This document shows positions 1 through 8,332 of a stretch of DNA of 64,000 bases, piece by piece; position 1 is the stretch's first letter, and the number at the start of each line of letters is the position of its first letter. Position numbers and translations under genes: made by a program. The notes below the pieces were generated by a model, which was not told the origin of the DNA, searched no databases, and saw only the letters and a program-made list of their open reading frames with translations. This DNA is from Microbacterium testaceum (lineage in GTDB: Bacteria > Actinomycetota > Actinomycetes > Actinomycetales > Microbacteriaceae). The stretch lies in assembly GCF_029761935.1 (NCBI RefSeq), contig NZ_CP121699.1:806001-870000 (forward strand), given 5' to 3'.

Positions 1-271
1 CACTGGTGTTCAGGTGCGCACCGCTCAGCATCGCGCCGAAACGATCGCGCACACCGGTCTCGTCGGCGAGGGCGACCAGAGCGTCGAGGATCTCGGGGGT
101 GACGAGGTTCTTGGACAGGTCGACGTGCAGGTCGCCCACCGTGCGCGTGAGATCACGCGTGCGATCGGCGTCGGAGGCGAACCAGCCACGCAGGTCGGGA
201 TCGAAACCCTCCCGCAGAGCGGTGAGGCGGGACCAGGCGGAGGTGGTGGTGGGATCGATAGGCGCAGTCAC
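1..271 (-). CDS. pgi: Glucose-6-phosphate isomerase, N-terminal part (cut by window edge)
   Basis: The first 90 codons of a phosphoglucose isomerase, which interconverts glucose-6-phosphate and fructose-6-phosphate in the cytoplasm. What is seen is the family's N-terminal stretch: an acidic segment ending DLSKNLVTPEIL (about residues 52-63), followed by a helix and a MLSGAHLN motif that matches the family's M-F-S-G-E-x-I-N element. The GTG start at 271 is preferred because a TAGCGT hexamer ends 7 nt upstream and no Shine-Dalgarno sequence is visible, so a leaderless message is likely. The catalytic half lies outside the window, so completeness cannot be judged. Confidence 0.85.
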   Translation of the reverse strand, partial: MTAPIDPTTTSAWSRLTALREGFDPDLRGWFASDADRTRDLTRTVGDLHVDLSKNLVTPEILDALVALADETGVRDRFGAMLSGAHLNTS

Positions 272-278
272 GGAACCC

Positions 279-284
279 ACGCTA
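279..284 (-). promoter_or_regulatory. -10 hexamer of pgi (leaderless)
   Basis: Reads TAGCGT on the minus strand and ends 7 nt before the GTG start of pgi. This matches the TAnnnT-plus-6/7 pattern seen at many genes in this window, so transcription probably begins at or next to the start codon. Confidence 0.5.
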
Positions 285-334
285 GCGACCTCGGACGATC
301 GCCACGCCGCGGATGACGAAGTGCGCCGGACGCG

Positions 335-1060
335 CTACGACCGGGCCGGCGGCCCGGATCGGTCGCGGGCGCCCGCGGCGGCCTCGGCCAGGGGGATCTC
401 CCGCGATCCATCCCAGGGCTCCGTCCACCCGAGGCGGTCGAACAGCCCGTCCAGCACCATCGCGGTGAACCCCCACACCGTCTGCGGGCCGCGCGCCGTC
501 TGCAGGGCGAAGGCCGGGCCCCGCCACTCCCGACCGTCACGACGCAGCACCGTCACTCCTCGGCGTTCGGGATCGAGCAGATCGGCCACCGGGGCGCGGA
601 AGACCTCGGCCGATTCCGCCGCATCCACGGCACGCACCGGGGTCGGGCGCGCCCACCATCCGATCACCGGGGCGACCTCGTGGCGAGAGAAGGCCAAGGG
701 CAGCGACTCGAGGGTGCCCAGCACCTCGACACCGTCGGGATCGAGTCCCGTCTCTTCGCGGGCTTCGCGGAGGGCCGCCGCCACGGCATCCGCGTCTTCG
801 GGATCGACCCGGCCGCCGGGGAACGCGACCTGGCCCGGGTGGGCGCGCAGGGTGCTCGCCCGCGCGAGCAGCAGCACGTCGAGATCGCTGGGGACGGTGG
901 GCGAGACCCGACGGCTGGGTACCCCGTCGAGCACGCCGAAGAGGATGAGCACCGCCGCCGCTCGCGCCTCGCCCTCGACAGGCAACGCCTGCAACGCTGG
1001 GGAGACGTCGCCGAGACCCTGCGCGAGCAGGGCTTCGAGCTGGGCGCGGGGTGAGGGCAT
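335..1060 (-). CDS. Nudix hydrolase, NudL-like (CoA pyrophosphatase type)
   Basis: A 241-residue Nudix hydrolase expected to cleave a nucleoside diphosphate linked to another group; family resemblance is to the coenzyme A pyrophosphatases (NudL/YeaB). The Nudix box is visible at about residues 82-106: FPGGRVDPED, then REAREETGL, including the RE..EE metal-binding core. The NudL-type downstream segment, with VAPVIGWW and a later WGFTAMVLDGL, is also present. The start at 1060 is supported by a TAGCCT hexamer 6 nt upstream. Substrate is inferred; other Nudix substrates are possible. Confidence 0.85.
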   Translation of the reverse strand: MPSPRAQLEALLAQGLGDVSPALQALPVEGEARAAAVLILFGVLDGVPSRRVSPTVPSDLDVLLLARASTLRAHPGQVAFPGGRVDPEDADAVAAALREAREETGLDPDGVEVLGTLESLPLAFSRHEVAPVIGWWARPTPVRAVDAAESAEVFRAPVADLLDPERRGVTVLRRDGREWRGPAFALQTARGPQTVWGFTAMVLDGLFDRLGWTEPWDGSREIPLAEAAAGARDRSGPPARS

Positions 1061-1066
1061 GGGTCG

Positions 1067-1072
1067 AGGCTA
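1067..1072 (-). promoter_or_regulatory. -10 hexamer of the NudL-like gene (leaderless)
   Basis: TAGCCT on the minus strand, 6 nt before the ATG at 1060. No purine-rich ribosome binding site lies between them. Confidence 0.5.
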
Positions 1073-1107
1073 GCCGCGTCGCCGGCCGGCCGTGTCGAGC
1101 GGTGCCG

Positions 1108-1770
1108 CTAGCGGGAGCCGTTGCAGGCCAGGCCGTCTCCGTCGCCGTCGAGCTTGTAGATGTCGGAACCCACGACCCGGGCTACGCCGTCGAAGTAGGA
1201 CGGGCCGTTGCCCTTTCCGCCCGCGCAGTCGACATCGGAATCAATCGGCACGCACGCGTCGGCGTAGTTCGGGTCGCATCCGCCCCCGCCGCCCGACGCC
1301 TTCTCGACCGGAGCGGGAGCAGGCGGAGCGACGAATGTCCCTCGTGAGGTGACCTCGGAGACCGGCGCTCGTCCGACGGATTCGCTGATCAGTACCCGCT
1401 CGGACTCCACACCGTCGATCGTTGTGACCCGGAACACCGAGACCTTCTCGCCGTCGACGCCCGGCGTCGAGATGCGCGACTGCCCCGACGGGATCGTCGC
1501 GTCATCCACGGTCGCCCGCTCGAACGGCACCGCGGAGGTGACAGATTGCTCGGAAACGACGACGACGGGTGTCAGTGACGGCGTCGCGGACGGAGAGGGT
1601 GCCGACACTCGACGGGCGTTGTCGATGGCGGCCGGATCGGCAGCGGAGGTCGAGGACGAGCACCCCGCGACGAGCAGAAGCGCTGCCATCACCGCTGTCA
1701 GCATCGAGACGGACCGCCCCCATCGGGTGAGGCGCGGGCGCGCCGCGGCGGGATCGTTCGCAACGGTCAT
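1108..1770 (-). CDS. Lipoprotein with G5 and excalibur domains
   Basis: A 220-residue predicted surface lipoprotein. The N-terminus has a hydrophobic stretch ending in LLLVAGC with the lipobox cysteine at residue 37, then a Ser/Thr/Pro-rich linker. A G5 domain follows (about residues 65-145, with VSVFRVTTIDGVES and RGTF), and a Gly-rich linker leads to a C-terminal excalibur domain with the calcium-binding signature DGDGDGLACN. G5 domains are associated with cell-wall glycan binding and excalibur domains with calcium. The ATG at 1770 was chosen because a GGGGGAA ribosome binding site lies about 8 nt upstream; the same frame is open for 73 more codons without coding character. The exact role is unknown. 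Confidence 0.8.
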   Translation of the reverse strand: MTVANDPAAARPRLTRWGRSVSMLTAVMAALLLVAGCSSSTSAADPAAIDNARRVSAPSPSATPSLTPVVVVSEQSVTSAVPFERATVDDATIPSGQSRISTPGVDGEKVSVFRVTTIDGVESERVLISESVGRAPVSEVTSRGTFVAPPAPAPVEKASGGGGGCDPNYADACVPIDSDVDCAGGKGNGPSYFDGVARVVGSDIYKLDGDGDGLACNGSR

Positions 1771-1913
1771 CGAGATGTTCCCCCAGAACAGGAGCCACGC
1801 CCCTTCGCGTCGCCACGGCTCAGCAGACCAGATCGGGGTCGCGGACGCAAGAGCGACCCCGGCCGCCTCGCTCACCTCGTCGCTTTGCGTCGTTTTCGCT
1901 GCGCTCCGTGACG

Positions 1914-2882
1914 TCAGCGGCCGCCGGGCATGGCACCCGCGGTCGGGGTGGTGGTGGTGTCGACGCGGACGCCGAGGGCGACCGTCCATCCGGTGGAGTT
2001 GTCGCCGGTCGCGGTGGCGAGTTCGAGCGCTCCCCCGTCATCGCCGAAGACGTTGTCGCTCTCGAGCGACACCCGGGACAGATTGGATGCCGAGGAGGGA
2101 TACGCCGCGTCGGCGTAGACCACGTCGCACGCGGCCTGCGGCAGGGCGACCTGCGAGGTGGCGATCGCGTTCGAGGGGTCGGTGATGGCATCCACGTTCG
2201 GGTACACCTCGAAGTGGATGTGCGGCCACCGACCGTCGTAGCAGCCGGGGAAGATCGAGGTGAACGAGACGACGCCGTCGCCTCCGACGACCTGGACGCC
2301 GCGGAGATAGCTCTCGTTCTCGATCCCCGAGGAGTACATCGAGTAGCGACCCTGGTCGTCGCAGTGCCAGACGTACACCGCGGCCCCCGTCAAGGGCACG
2401 TCGCCGTTGGCGGTGTCGAAGATCGAGAGGTTCAAGGTCATGGGAACGCCCGCGGCCGTGGCTCCGCCGTCGAGGCTCGAGCGCAGGTCGCTGCGGACGA
2501 TGCCGGACTGCTCGAGGATGTCGGGGCCGTTCGAACCGTCGCCCGGGTAGGGACCGGCGGTCTCGTCGGGGATCTCGCCCGAAGGGAGCGCGGCGGCCGC
2601 ACTCGTCGCGGTGGCGCTCGGGGTCGCGCTCGCCGTGGGCGTCGCGGTCGGGGTCGCCGTCGCGGCCGACGTGGCCGCGCCGGAGGCCGAGGGGGCGCAC
2701 GCGGCCAGCGTGGCGGTGCCCGCGCCCAGCACGACCAGGCCCAGGATGCCGCGCCGCGAGACGAGCGTGCGGATGTCGAAGGGCGCGCCCTGATCGACGA
2801 CGGGCTCGTCGGCGCGGTCGAGCAGGCGACCTTCGTAGGCGGGACCGTCGGGGGTCATCTGGGTGTCGGGGATTCTGCTCAT
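1914..2882 (-). CDS. Exported intradiol ring-cleavage dioxygenase-like lipoprotein
   Basis: A 322-residue protein related to intradiol dioxygenases such as protocatechuate 3,4-dioxygenase and catechol 1,2-dioxygenase. Twin arginines at residues 43-44 and a hydrophobic run to the lipobox LAAC (Cys62) suggest Tat-type export as a lipoprotein. A Thr/Pro/Ala-rich linker follows. The catalytic part carries the conserved ETAGPYPG segment, VYVWHCD, and the iron-ligand region GCYDGRWPHIHFEV, whose Tyr and two His match the non-haem Fe(III) ligands; another Tyr candidate is in GRYSMY. Start ATG 2882 has GTGGAG about 8 nt upstream; an in-frame GTG at 2894 is possible. Secreted members of this family are common in actinobacteria and their substrates are mostly unproven. 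Confidence 0.8.
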   Translation of the reverse strand: MSRIPDTQMTPDGPAYEGRLLDRADEPVVDQGAPFDIRTLVSRRGILGLVVLGAGTATLAACAPSASGAATSAATATPTATPTASATPSATATSAAAALPSGEIPDETAGPYPGDGSNGPDILEQSGIVRSDLRSSLDGGATAAGVPMTLNLSIFDTANGDVPLTGAAVYVWHCDDQGRYSMYSSGIENESYLRGVQVVGGDGVVSFTSIFPGCYDGRWPHIHFEVYPNVDAITDPSNAIATSQVALPQAACDVVYADAAYPSSASNLSRVSLESDNVFGDDGGALELATATGDNSTGWTVALGVRVDTTTTPTAGAMPGGR

Positions 2883-3047
2883 GGTCTGCTCCACTGGTCG
2901 GTGCGGGTGTCGTTGAAGCGACGATGACGCAGCGACCCTGCCCCCTCCCTCACCGAATCTATGAACCGGCTATGCGCGCCGGATCCGCACCGTATTCGCC
3001 GTCCCCGACCCCGGTGCGCGTGTCAGGATGAACGAGGGAGGTACGCG

Positions 3048-3359
3048 ATGACCGGAACGCTGCACGCCGTGACCCTCGTCGTGAACATGCCGATCACCAA
3101 GATCGACGCCCTCGACGCGATCGCCTTCGCCGCCGACGGTGGTGTCGACGGTGCGGGGACGATGAGCCCGCGTGTCTGGCTCGCGCCGCACGCGTGGGCC
3201 GAGGTCGAGATCCCCAAGTTCGCCGATCCCCCGCCGTTCGCGATCGACGTGTACTCCGACGTCTCGGGCGCAGTGGCGTGGGCGCAGGCGCGCCGCCTGT
3301 TCGACGCCCTCGAGCGCTTCGGGTGGAACGTGAGCCCGCCGCGCGCGGGAGTGCAGTGA
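3048..3359 (+). CDS. Hypothetical protein, first gene of a two-component operon
   Basis: A 103-residue protein I do not recognise. It starts at ATG 3048 behind a GAGGGAGG ribosome binding site and overlaps the response regulator start by 4 nt, so the two are probably co-translated. It has no obvious membrane segment or signal peptide; the middle is rich in Trp, Pro and Ala and the C-terminal half looks like a single amphipathic helix. Its place at the head of the operon suggests a link to the sensor system, but nothing in the sequence shows what it does. Confidence 0.6.
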   Translation: MTGTLHAVTLVVNMPITKIDALDAIAFAADGGVDGAGTMSPRVWLAPHAWAEVEIPKFADPPPFAIDVYSDVSGAVAWAQARRLFDALERFGWNVSPPRAGVQ

Positions 3360-4033
3360 GCGAGGCCGGCGCACCGCGGCCGCGACTGCTCTACGTCGAG
3401 GACGACGCCGAGATCGCCGCAATGACGCTGGAGGTGCTCCGCGAGACCTACGAGGTCGTGCACGAGGCCGACGGACTCGCAGGCTGCGACCGGGCGCTGC
3501 GCGACAGCTTCGAGGTGATCCTGCTCGACCGGCGTCTTCCCGGCCGCGACGGCGCCGAGATCGTGCGCGACCTGCGCACCGCCCACATCACGACCCCCGT
3601 GCTGCTGCTGACGGCTCTGGGGGCGGTCGCCGATCGCGTCGAGGGACTTGACGCCGGAGCGAACGACTATCTGCTGAAGCCCTTCGACTTCGACGAGCTG
3701 CTCGCCCGGCTGCGGGCGCTGCGACGCGGCTACCGAGCCGAGGGACGTCGCCGGGGCGTCTCGGACTGGACCTACCTCCCCGACACGGCCGTGGTCTACG
3801 GCCCCTCCGGCGAGCGCATCGCCCTCACCTCGACCGAGAACGCCGTGCTGGAGTTGCTCACCCGGAGCCCCGACCACGTCTTCTCGCGCGAAGAGATCGC
3901 CCGCGCGGTGTTCTCGTCTCCGGATGCCGTGACCACCGTCGACACGTACGTGCACTACCTGCGCCGCAAGACCGCGACCGACCTCGTGGAGACCGTGCGC
4001 GGGCGCGGGTACCGCGCCGGGGCCGAGCGGTGA
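3356..4033 (+). CDS. OmpR-family response regulator
   Basis: A 225-residue response regulator. The receiver domain (about residues 10-125) shows the acidic pair in YVEDD, the phosphoacceptor Asp58 in VILLDRRLPG, a Thr switch in LLLTALG and the conserved Lys in LLKPFD. The C-terminal winged-helix DNA-binding domain (about 130-225) ends with TVRGRGYRAG, the usual OmpR/PhoB ending. The GTG start overlaps the preceding stop codon, and its own stop overlaps the next start (GTGA both times), so all three genes form one operon. The partner is the adjacent histidine kinase. Target genes are not evident; the convergent flavin redox cluster is a candidate by proximity only. Confidence 0.9.
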   Translation: MSEAGAPRPRLLYVEDDAEIAAMTLEVLRETYEVVHEADGLAGCDRALRDSFEVILLDRRLPGRDGAEIVRDLRTAHITTPVLLLTALGAVADRVEGLDAGANDYLLKPFDFDELLARLRALRRGYRAEGRRRGVSDWTYLPDTAVVYGPSGERIALTSTENAVLELLTRSPDHVFSREEIARAVFSSPDAVTTVDTYVHYLRRKTATDLVETVRGRGYRAGAER

Positions 4034-4998
4034 GCGCCGAGGACGACCGGCGGGTCGTCCGCCGGGCCGCGCTGCGGGTCGGCACCCTGGTGGCGGGCGC
4101 ATCGGCCGTCGCGATCGCCGTGGGAGTCGGCATCCTGATCTCGGTGCTCGTCGCGCAGGCCCGCACCGAGGGTGGCGGCCGACACGGCCCGGGCGGCGCC
4201 CCCGCGGGCGATCGGTTCGTGGTCGACCTCGACGACGTGTTGCCCTGGGTCATCGGCCTGGGTCTCGTGGGGGTCGTGGTGCTCGGACTCGTCGGCTGGG
4301 CCGCGGCCCGCTGGTCGGTGCGCCCGCTCGATGAGGCCCTGCGTCGGCAGCGCGCGTTCGTCTCGGATGCGAGCCACGAGCTGCGCACGCCCCTCACCGC
4401 CCTGACGAGCCGCATCCAGATCGTGCAGCGTCGCCTGCACCGCGGCGAACCCGCCGACGAGCCGCTCGATCAGCTGCGTCGCGACGCACAGATCATGGAC
4501 GACGTTCTCGCCGACATGCTGCTGACCGCCGAAGGCGAGGTGCACACGGGCACCGCGCGGGTCGACGACAGCGTGCGCGCGGCGACCGCGGCGCTGTCGT
4601 CCCTCGCCGCCGACGCGGGCGTGGGCCTGCGACCGACCCGGCTGACGGGGGTGACCGTGGCGGTACCGGCGGTCACCGTCGTGCGCATGTGCACCGCCCT
4701 GCTCGACAACGCCATCGGGCACTCACCCGCGGGCTCCGAGGTCACGGTCACCGCCGACGCCGCCGAACGCGAGGTCGCCGTGCGCGTCGAGGACGGGGGA
4801 AGCGGCATCCGCGACGACGATCTGCCCCGCATCTTCGAACGCTTCGCGCGCGGGGCGGAGTCGGGCCGGCGCCGGGGGTTCGGGCTCGGGCTGGCGCTCG
4901 TGCGCGAGGCGGCGACCCGCTACGGCGGGAGCATCGAGGTCGAGCGCACCTCCCCCACGGGCACGGTGTTCGCCCTGCGCCTCCCCCGCGCCCGCTGA
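4030..4998 (+). CDS. Sensor histidine kinase
   Basis: A 322-residue membrane histidine kinase pairing with the upstream regulator. Two membrane segments are visible (about residues 17-43 and 71-93) flanking a short, Gly/Pro-rich external loop of under 30 residues. The phosphoacceptor His116 lies in the motif SDASHELRTPL, and the ATPase domain has the N box (LLDNAIGHS), the G1 box (VEDGGSGI) and the G2 box (RRGFGLGLAL). The very small external loop suggests it senses something in the membrane or works with another protein rather than binding a large ligand. It converges on apbE with 10 nt between stop codons. Confidence 0.9.
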   Translation: MSAEDDRRVVRRAALRVGTLVAGASAVAIAVGVGILISVLVAQARTEGGGRHGPGGAPAGDRFVVDLDDVLPWVIGLGLVGVVVLGLVGWAAARWSVRPLDEALRRQRAFVSDASHELRTPLTALTSRIQIVQRRLHRGEPADEPLDQLRRDAQIMDDVLADMLLTAEGEVHTGTARVDDSVRAATAALSSLAADAGVGLRPTRLTGVTVAVPAVTVVRMCTALLDNAIGHSPAGSEVTVTADAAEREVAVRVEDGGSGIRDDDLPRIFERFARGAESGRRRGFGLGLALVREAATRYGGSIEVERTSPTGTVFALRLPRAR

Positions 4999-5008
4999 CG
5001 GAGCGTTC

Positions 5009-5794
5009 TCAGCCGACGAGCGCGTCGTGGAACGCCGACACCTCGACCCGGCCGGCGAAGCGGCGCGTGCGGCCGTGTTCCCAGACGATCCCGGATGCCA
5101 CGGGGGCCACCGGCATCCAGTCGAGGTCGTCGATCCCGGCGATGGCCGCCACGGTGGCCCAGGCGTCGGCGGTGGTGAGGTCGTCGGCGACGATCGTCGC
5201 GCTCACGGGACCCGCGAGGTGCATGCCCGTGCGCGGATCGACGAGGTGCGCGCCGCGCTCGGACGTGCCCGAGGTGGCCACGGCCCCGTCGACGACCTCG
5301 ACCCTGGCCAGAAGCTCGCCCTCGTGGGTCGGGTGCGCGATGCCGATGCGCCACACGTGCTTGCTCGTCGCGGCCGTGCGCAGGCGCAAGTCGCCGCCCA
5401 CGTTGACGCCGACCGCCTCGATCGCGCCATCGGCGAGAAGCTCGTCGAAGGCCCGGGTCGCGGCATCCGTCGACCATCCCTTCACGTACCCGGTCGGGTC
5501 GAACCAGCCCCGCCAGTGCGCGTCGAAGCGGCCGCCGCTGCGCTCGCGCAGATCGCGGCACCGCGCGGCCACCTCGGCCACCCGCGGGTCGATGTCGCCG
5601 AGCTCGAGACCCTCGTCGCGCAGCCGCGAGATGTCGGAGTCGTCGCGGTAGGGCGAGAACACCCGCTCGTCGTCGCGCAGGCGCGCCACGCACGCGGCGA
5701 TCGCCCGCTCGACCTGCGCCGTGCGCTCGCCGATGACGGTGATCGAGGCGACGGTCCCCATCACGGGCTCGACGACCGTGAACGCGCCGGTCAT
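5009..5794 (-). CDS. apbE: FAD:protein FMN transferase (ApbE family)
   Basis: A 261-residue ApbE-type flavin transferase, which moves FMN from FAD onto a Thr/Ser of a target protein. Seen are the family elements VEPVMGTVASI at the N-terminus, DPTGYVKGWSTD (binding loop), VNVGGDLR, SGTSERGAHLVDPRTG and the metal/FAD motif DDLTTADAWATV. No signal peptide or lipobox is visible, so this copy may act in the cytoplasm or need another route. Its start overlaps the stop of the FMN-binding protein gene by 4 nt, and that protein has the expected DxxSGAT acceptor motif, so it is the obvious substrate. Gene order is ferric reductase-like, FMN-binding protein, apbE. Confidence 0.9.
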   Translation of the reverse strand: MTGAFTVVEPVMGTVASITVIGERTAQVERAIAACVARLRDDERVFSPYRDDSDISRLRDEGLELGDIDPRVAEVAARCRDLRERSGGRFDAHWRGWFDPTGYVKGWSTDAATRAFDELLADGAIEAVGVNVGGDLRLRTAATSKHVWRIGIAHPTHEGELLARVEVVDGAVATSGTSERGAHLVDPRTGMHLAGPVSATIVADDLTTADAWATVAAIAGIDDLDWMPVAPVASGIVWEHGRTRRFAGRVEVSAFHDALVG

Positions 5795-6321
5795 GCGCGG
5801 GCCTGGTCGAGGGCGGACTGCAGCGAGGTGCGGTATCCGGTGCTGGTGTAGGTGGCACCCGAGACCATGTCGACCTCGGCGCTCTGCGCCTGCACGGTCT
5901 CTTTCACCAGCACGGGCAGCGCGCGTGAGTTGATCTGCTGGTCGCGGCCGCTCTCGGAGGGGTACTGCGGCACCTGCACGTCGGTGATCGCGCCGCCCGA
6001 CACGGTGATCTGCACCTGCACGGGACCGAAGCGGGTGTCCGCCGCCTGGCCGGTGTAGGTGCCGTCAGTGAGGCCGCTGGATGAGGCCTGCGCGCTGGAC
6101 GATCCGCCCGAGGTCGATCCGCTCGAGGTCGAACCCTTCGAGCTCGAACCCGAGGACGCGGATGCCGAGGGGCTCGGCGTGGTCTTCGGCACCGTCGCGA
6201 CCCCCGACGAGGGGGCGTCGGCGAGCGCGCTCGTCGACTCGGGGACCGTCGAGGTGCGGTAGCTGAACAGCAGCACGAGGCCGGTGACGGTCGCCATGAG
6301 GGCGTAGACGATCTTCTTCAT
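5791..6321 (-). CDS. FMN-binding domain protein, predicted ApbE substrate
   Basis: A 176-residue exported or membrane-anchored protein. Residues 1-20 form a short N-terminal membrane or signal segment (MKKIVYALMATV...), followed by a low-complexity Ser/Gly/Thr linker (about 45-83) and an FMN-binding domain (about 85-176). The motif DMVSGATYTS at 151-160 fits the known ApbE acceptor pattern DxxSGAT, which predicts covalent FMN on Thr157. Start ATG 6321 has a GAGGAG ribosome binding site. It sits between the ferric reductase-like gene and apbE; the likely job is to carry electrons from the membrane flavocytochrome to an acceptor outside the membrane. Confidence 0.85.
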   Translation of the reverse strand: MKKIVYALMATVTGLVLLFSYRTSTVPESTSALADAPSSGVATVPKTTPSPSASASSGSSSKGSTSSGSTSGGSSSAQASSSGLTDGTYTGQAADTRFGPVQVQITVSGGAITDVQVPQYPSESGRDQQINSRALPVLVKETVQAQSAEVDMVSGATYTSTGYRTSLQSALDQARA

Positions 6322-6331
6322 CGGATTCTCC

Positions 6332-7762
6332 TCAGACGGTGAAGGCTTCGAGGTGGACGCGCTCGCTCGGGACCCCGGCGCGGCGCAGGTCGGCGCGCAC
6401 GGCATCCATCCACGGCTCGGGTCCGCAGAGGAACACGTCGGTGTCGGCGGGGCGCGGCGAGACGTAGCGGATGAGGTCGGCCCCGGCCCACTGCGCGTGC
6501 GAGGTCGGCAGCCACGACGAGGTGGTCAGGGCGCGACGGCCGGGCAGCGGCGCGTGACGCAGGCCCCGCTCCCGCACGAGGCGGTCGATCGCGTCGGCGC
6601 GCAGGGCGTCGGCGGCGGTGCGGTCGCGCACGATGAGCGTCGCCTCGCCCGGGGCCCAGTCGGCTTCTTCGAGCATCGCGACCAGGGGCGTGACTCCCGC
6701 ACCCGCGCCGATCATGAGCAGGTGTCCCCCGCGGCGCTCGTCGGCGGTCATCGTGCCGTAGGGGCCCTCGATGAGCACCCGCGTGCCGGGGCGGAGCGCG
6801 GCGAGCCGCTGCGTGCCGTCGCCGACGAAGCGGGCCGCGATGACGAGCTCACCGCCGGCCGGGTCGGTGGCGAGAGAGAAGGGATGTCCGCGTGTCCATC
6901 CGGCGCCGTCGAGGAAGCGCCAGACGAGGAACTGTCCGCCGCGCGCCTTCAGGGCGTCGATCCGGCGTCCGGTCATGCGCACCGAGACGCCGCTCTGGCC
7001 GTCGCGTTCGACCACGCTGACCCGGATGCCGTGGCGCAGCGACTTCGCCAGCGGAAGCCCGAGGCGGAAGACGACGACCGTCGCCACGGTCACGCCCCAC
7101 ATCGCCCACCAGGAGACGGTGGCGGCGGGAGAGACGGTGAAGTCGGCGCCCGTCCACAGCATGTGCGGAATGGCGAGGCCGACGCCGAGATAGCCGTACA
7201 GGTGCAGCAGGTGCCACGACTCGTACCGCAGGCGCTTGCGGGCCTTACGCACCGAGGTGACCACGACCAGCAGCAGCAGAGCGGTGCCCGCGGTCGCCAG
7301 CAGCATGCCCGGGTACTCCCACACGAACTGCCACGCCTGCTCGAGCGGGTTGATGCCGGCCTGCACCGCGTAGCCGAGGACCTGCAGCCCGATGTGCGCC
7401 ATGAAGAGCGCGAACGACCAGAAGCCGACGATGCGGTGCATGCGGGTGATGCCGTCGCGGCCGAAACCCCGCTCGAACAGCGGCACGCGGGCCATGAGCA
7501 GCACCTGATAGAAAAGCAGGTTGGCGGATGCCAGGCCCGCGGCGCGACCGAGGGAGTTGAGCGAGTCGGCTCCCCCGGCCAGCAGCGACTGTACCTCGCC
7601 ACCCGCGACCCACACGGCCACGACGACGAGGCTCGTCGCCCAGATGACCACGATCGCGGCGAGGTTCCACAGCGGCCGAGTGTTCGGCCTGCTCCGCGCG
7701 ACGCGGCGAGCGCCACGGAGGGCGGCGGCGGGCGGGGCGGCGAGGGCGGGGGATGCGGTCAT
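6332..7762 (-). CDS. Ferric reductase-like transmembrane flavocytochrome
   Basis: A 476-residue membrane oxidoreductase. The N-terminal half has about six membrane segments of the ferric-reductase type; paired histidines in TRMHRIVGFW...MAHIG and ESWHLLHLYGY...IPHML are candidate haem b ligands. The C-terminal half is a ferredoxin-NADP reductase-like module with the FAD motif TRGHPFSLA, the glycine-rich GPYGTMT, the NAD(P)-binding GAGAGVTPLV and the terminal CGPEPWM. It would carry electrons from NAD(P)H across the membrane. It is the first gene of the reductase/FMN-protein/apbE operon, with a 10-nt gap to the next gene. Final acceptor unknown. Confidence 0.88.
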   Translation of the reverse strand: MTASPALAAPPAAALRGARRVARSRPNTRPLWNLAAIVVIWATSLVVVAVWVAGGEVQSLLAGGADSLNSLGRAAGLASANLLFYQVLLMARVPLFERGFGRDGITRMHRIVGFWSFALFMAHIGLQVLGYAVQAGINPLEQAWQFVWEYPGMLLATAGTALLLLVVVTSVRKARKRLRYESWHLLHLYGYLGVGLAIPHMLWTGADFTVSPAATVSWWAMWGVTVATVVVFRLGLPLAKSLRHGIRVSVVERDGQSGVSVRMTGRRIDALKARGGQFLVWRFLDGAGWTRGHPFSLATDPAGGELVIAARFVGDGTQRLAALRPGTRVLIEGPYGTMTADERRGGHLLMIGAGAGVTPLVAMLEEADWAPGEATLIVRDRTAADALRADAIDRLVRERGLRHAPLPGRRALTTSSWLPTSHAQWAGADLIRYVSPRPADTDVFLCGPEPWMDAVRADLRRAGVPSERVHLEAFTV

Positions 7763-7864
7763 GCGCTCAGCGTGCCCGCGCGCTCCCCAGACGGCTCCAA
7801 GAATGGGGCGCGCGGGGGTGATGCAGAGGAAACGCGTAGAGTGCGGCTCCGCCCGCGCCGGGCG

Positions 7865-8239
7865 TTACCCCGCGACGGGCGTGCTGAAGAGGTTCACGAC
7901 GTTGCCGTCGGGGTCGCGCACGAGGGCCGACCGGTTGCCCCACGGCATCGTGGTCGGTTCGAGGATGACGTGTTCACCGGGCGCCTGGAGCGCGGCGAAC
8001 GCGGCGTCGACGTCGGCGACCTCGAACTCGACGAACACGGACCGGTTCGCGGCGGGCACGAGGGCTCCGTCGAGCATCGCGACCGTGGCGAAGCTGGCGA
8101 TCGCAAGGGTCGCGCCGGGGCCGCTGAATTGCGCGAAGACAGGGGCGGGCCGTTCGGCCTGCTGACCGGTGACCCGCTCGTAGAACGCGACGAGGGCGTC
8201 GAGGTCAGCGGTGACGATGCGGATGGAGGCGAACGACAT
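7865..8239 (-). CDS. VOC-family (glyoxalase/bleomycin-resistance fold) protein
   Basis: A 124-residue vicinal-oxygen-chelate protein. It has the paired beta-alpha-beta-beta-beta pattern: SFASIRIVTADLDALVAFYE at the start, the central FVEFEVADVDAAFAAL, and the C-terminal ALVRDPDGNVVNLF typical of the fold. Members include lyases, isomerases, dioxygenases and antibiotic-binding proteins, and the sequence does not say which. Start ATG 8239 follows an AAGGAAT ribosome binding site. It lies downstream of a WYL-domain regulator on the same strand, a pairing often seen in actinobacteria, so the regulator may control it. Confidence 0.8.
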   Translation of the reverse strand: MSFASIRIVTADLDALVAFYERVTGQQAERPAPVFAQFSGPGATLAIASFATVAMLDGALVPAANRSVFVEFEVADVDAAFAALQAPGEHVILEPTTMPWGNRSALVRDPDGNVVNLFSTPVAG

Positions 8240-8332
8240 GGGATTCCTTCGGTGAGGTCGGTGGGAGGGAAGCTTCAGCCTCACCGGGGAGCGCGACACC
8301 GTCCCGTCGGTGTTTCGCAAAGTCCCTTCCGT

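Noticed and set aside
1771..1913. N-terminal extension of the G5/excalibur lipoprotein
   Set aside because: The frame stays open for 73 more codons, but the residues lack coding character and the ATG at 1770 has the ribosome binding site and signal peptide.
3356..7762. Classifying the two-component system and flavin genes as one operon
   Set aside because: They are convergent (stops at 4998 and 5009), so they cannot share a transcript; a regulatory link is only possible by proximity.
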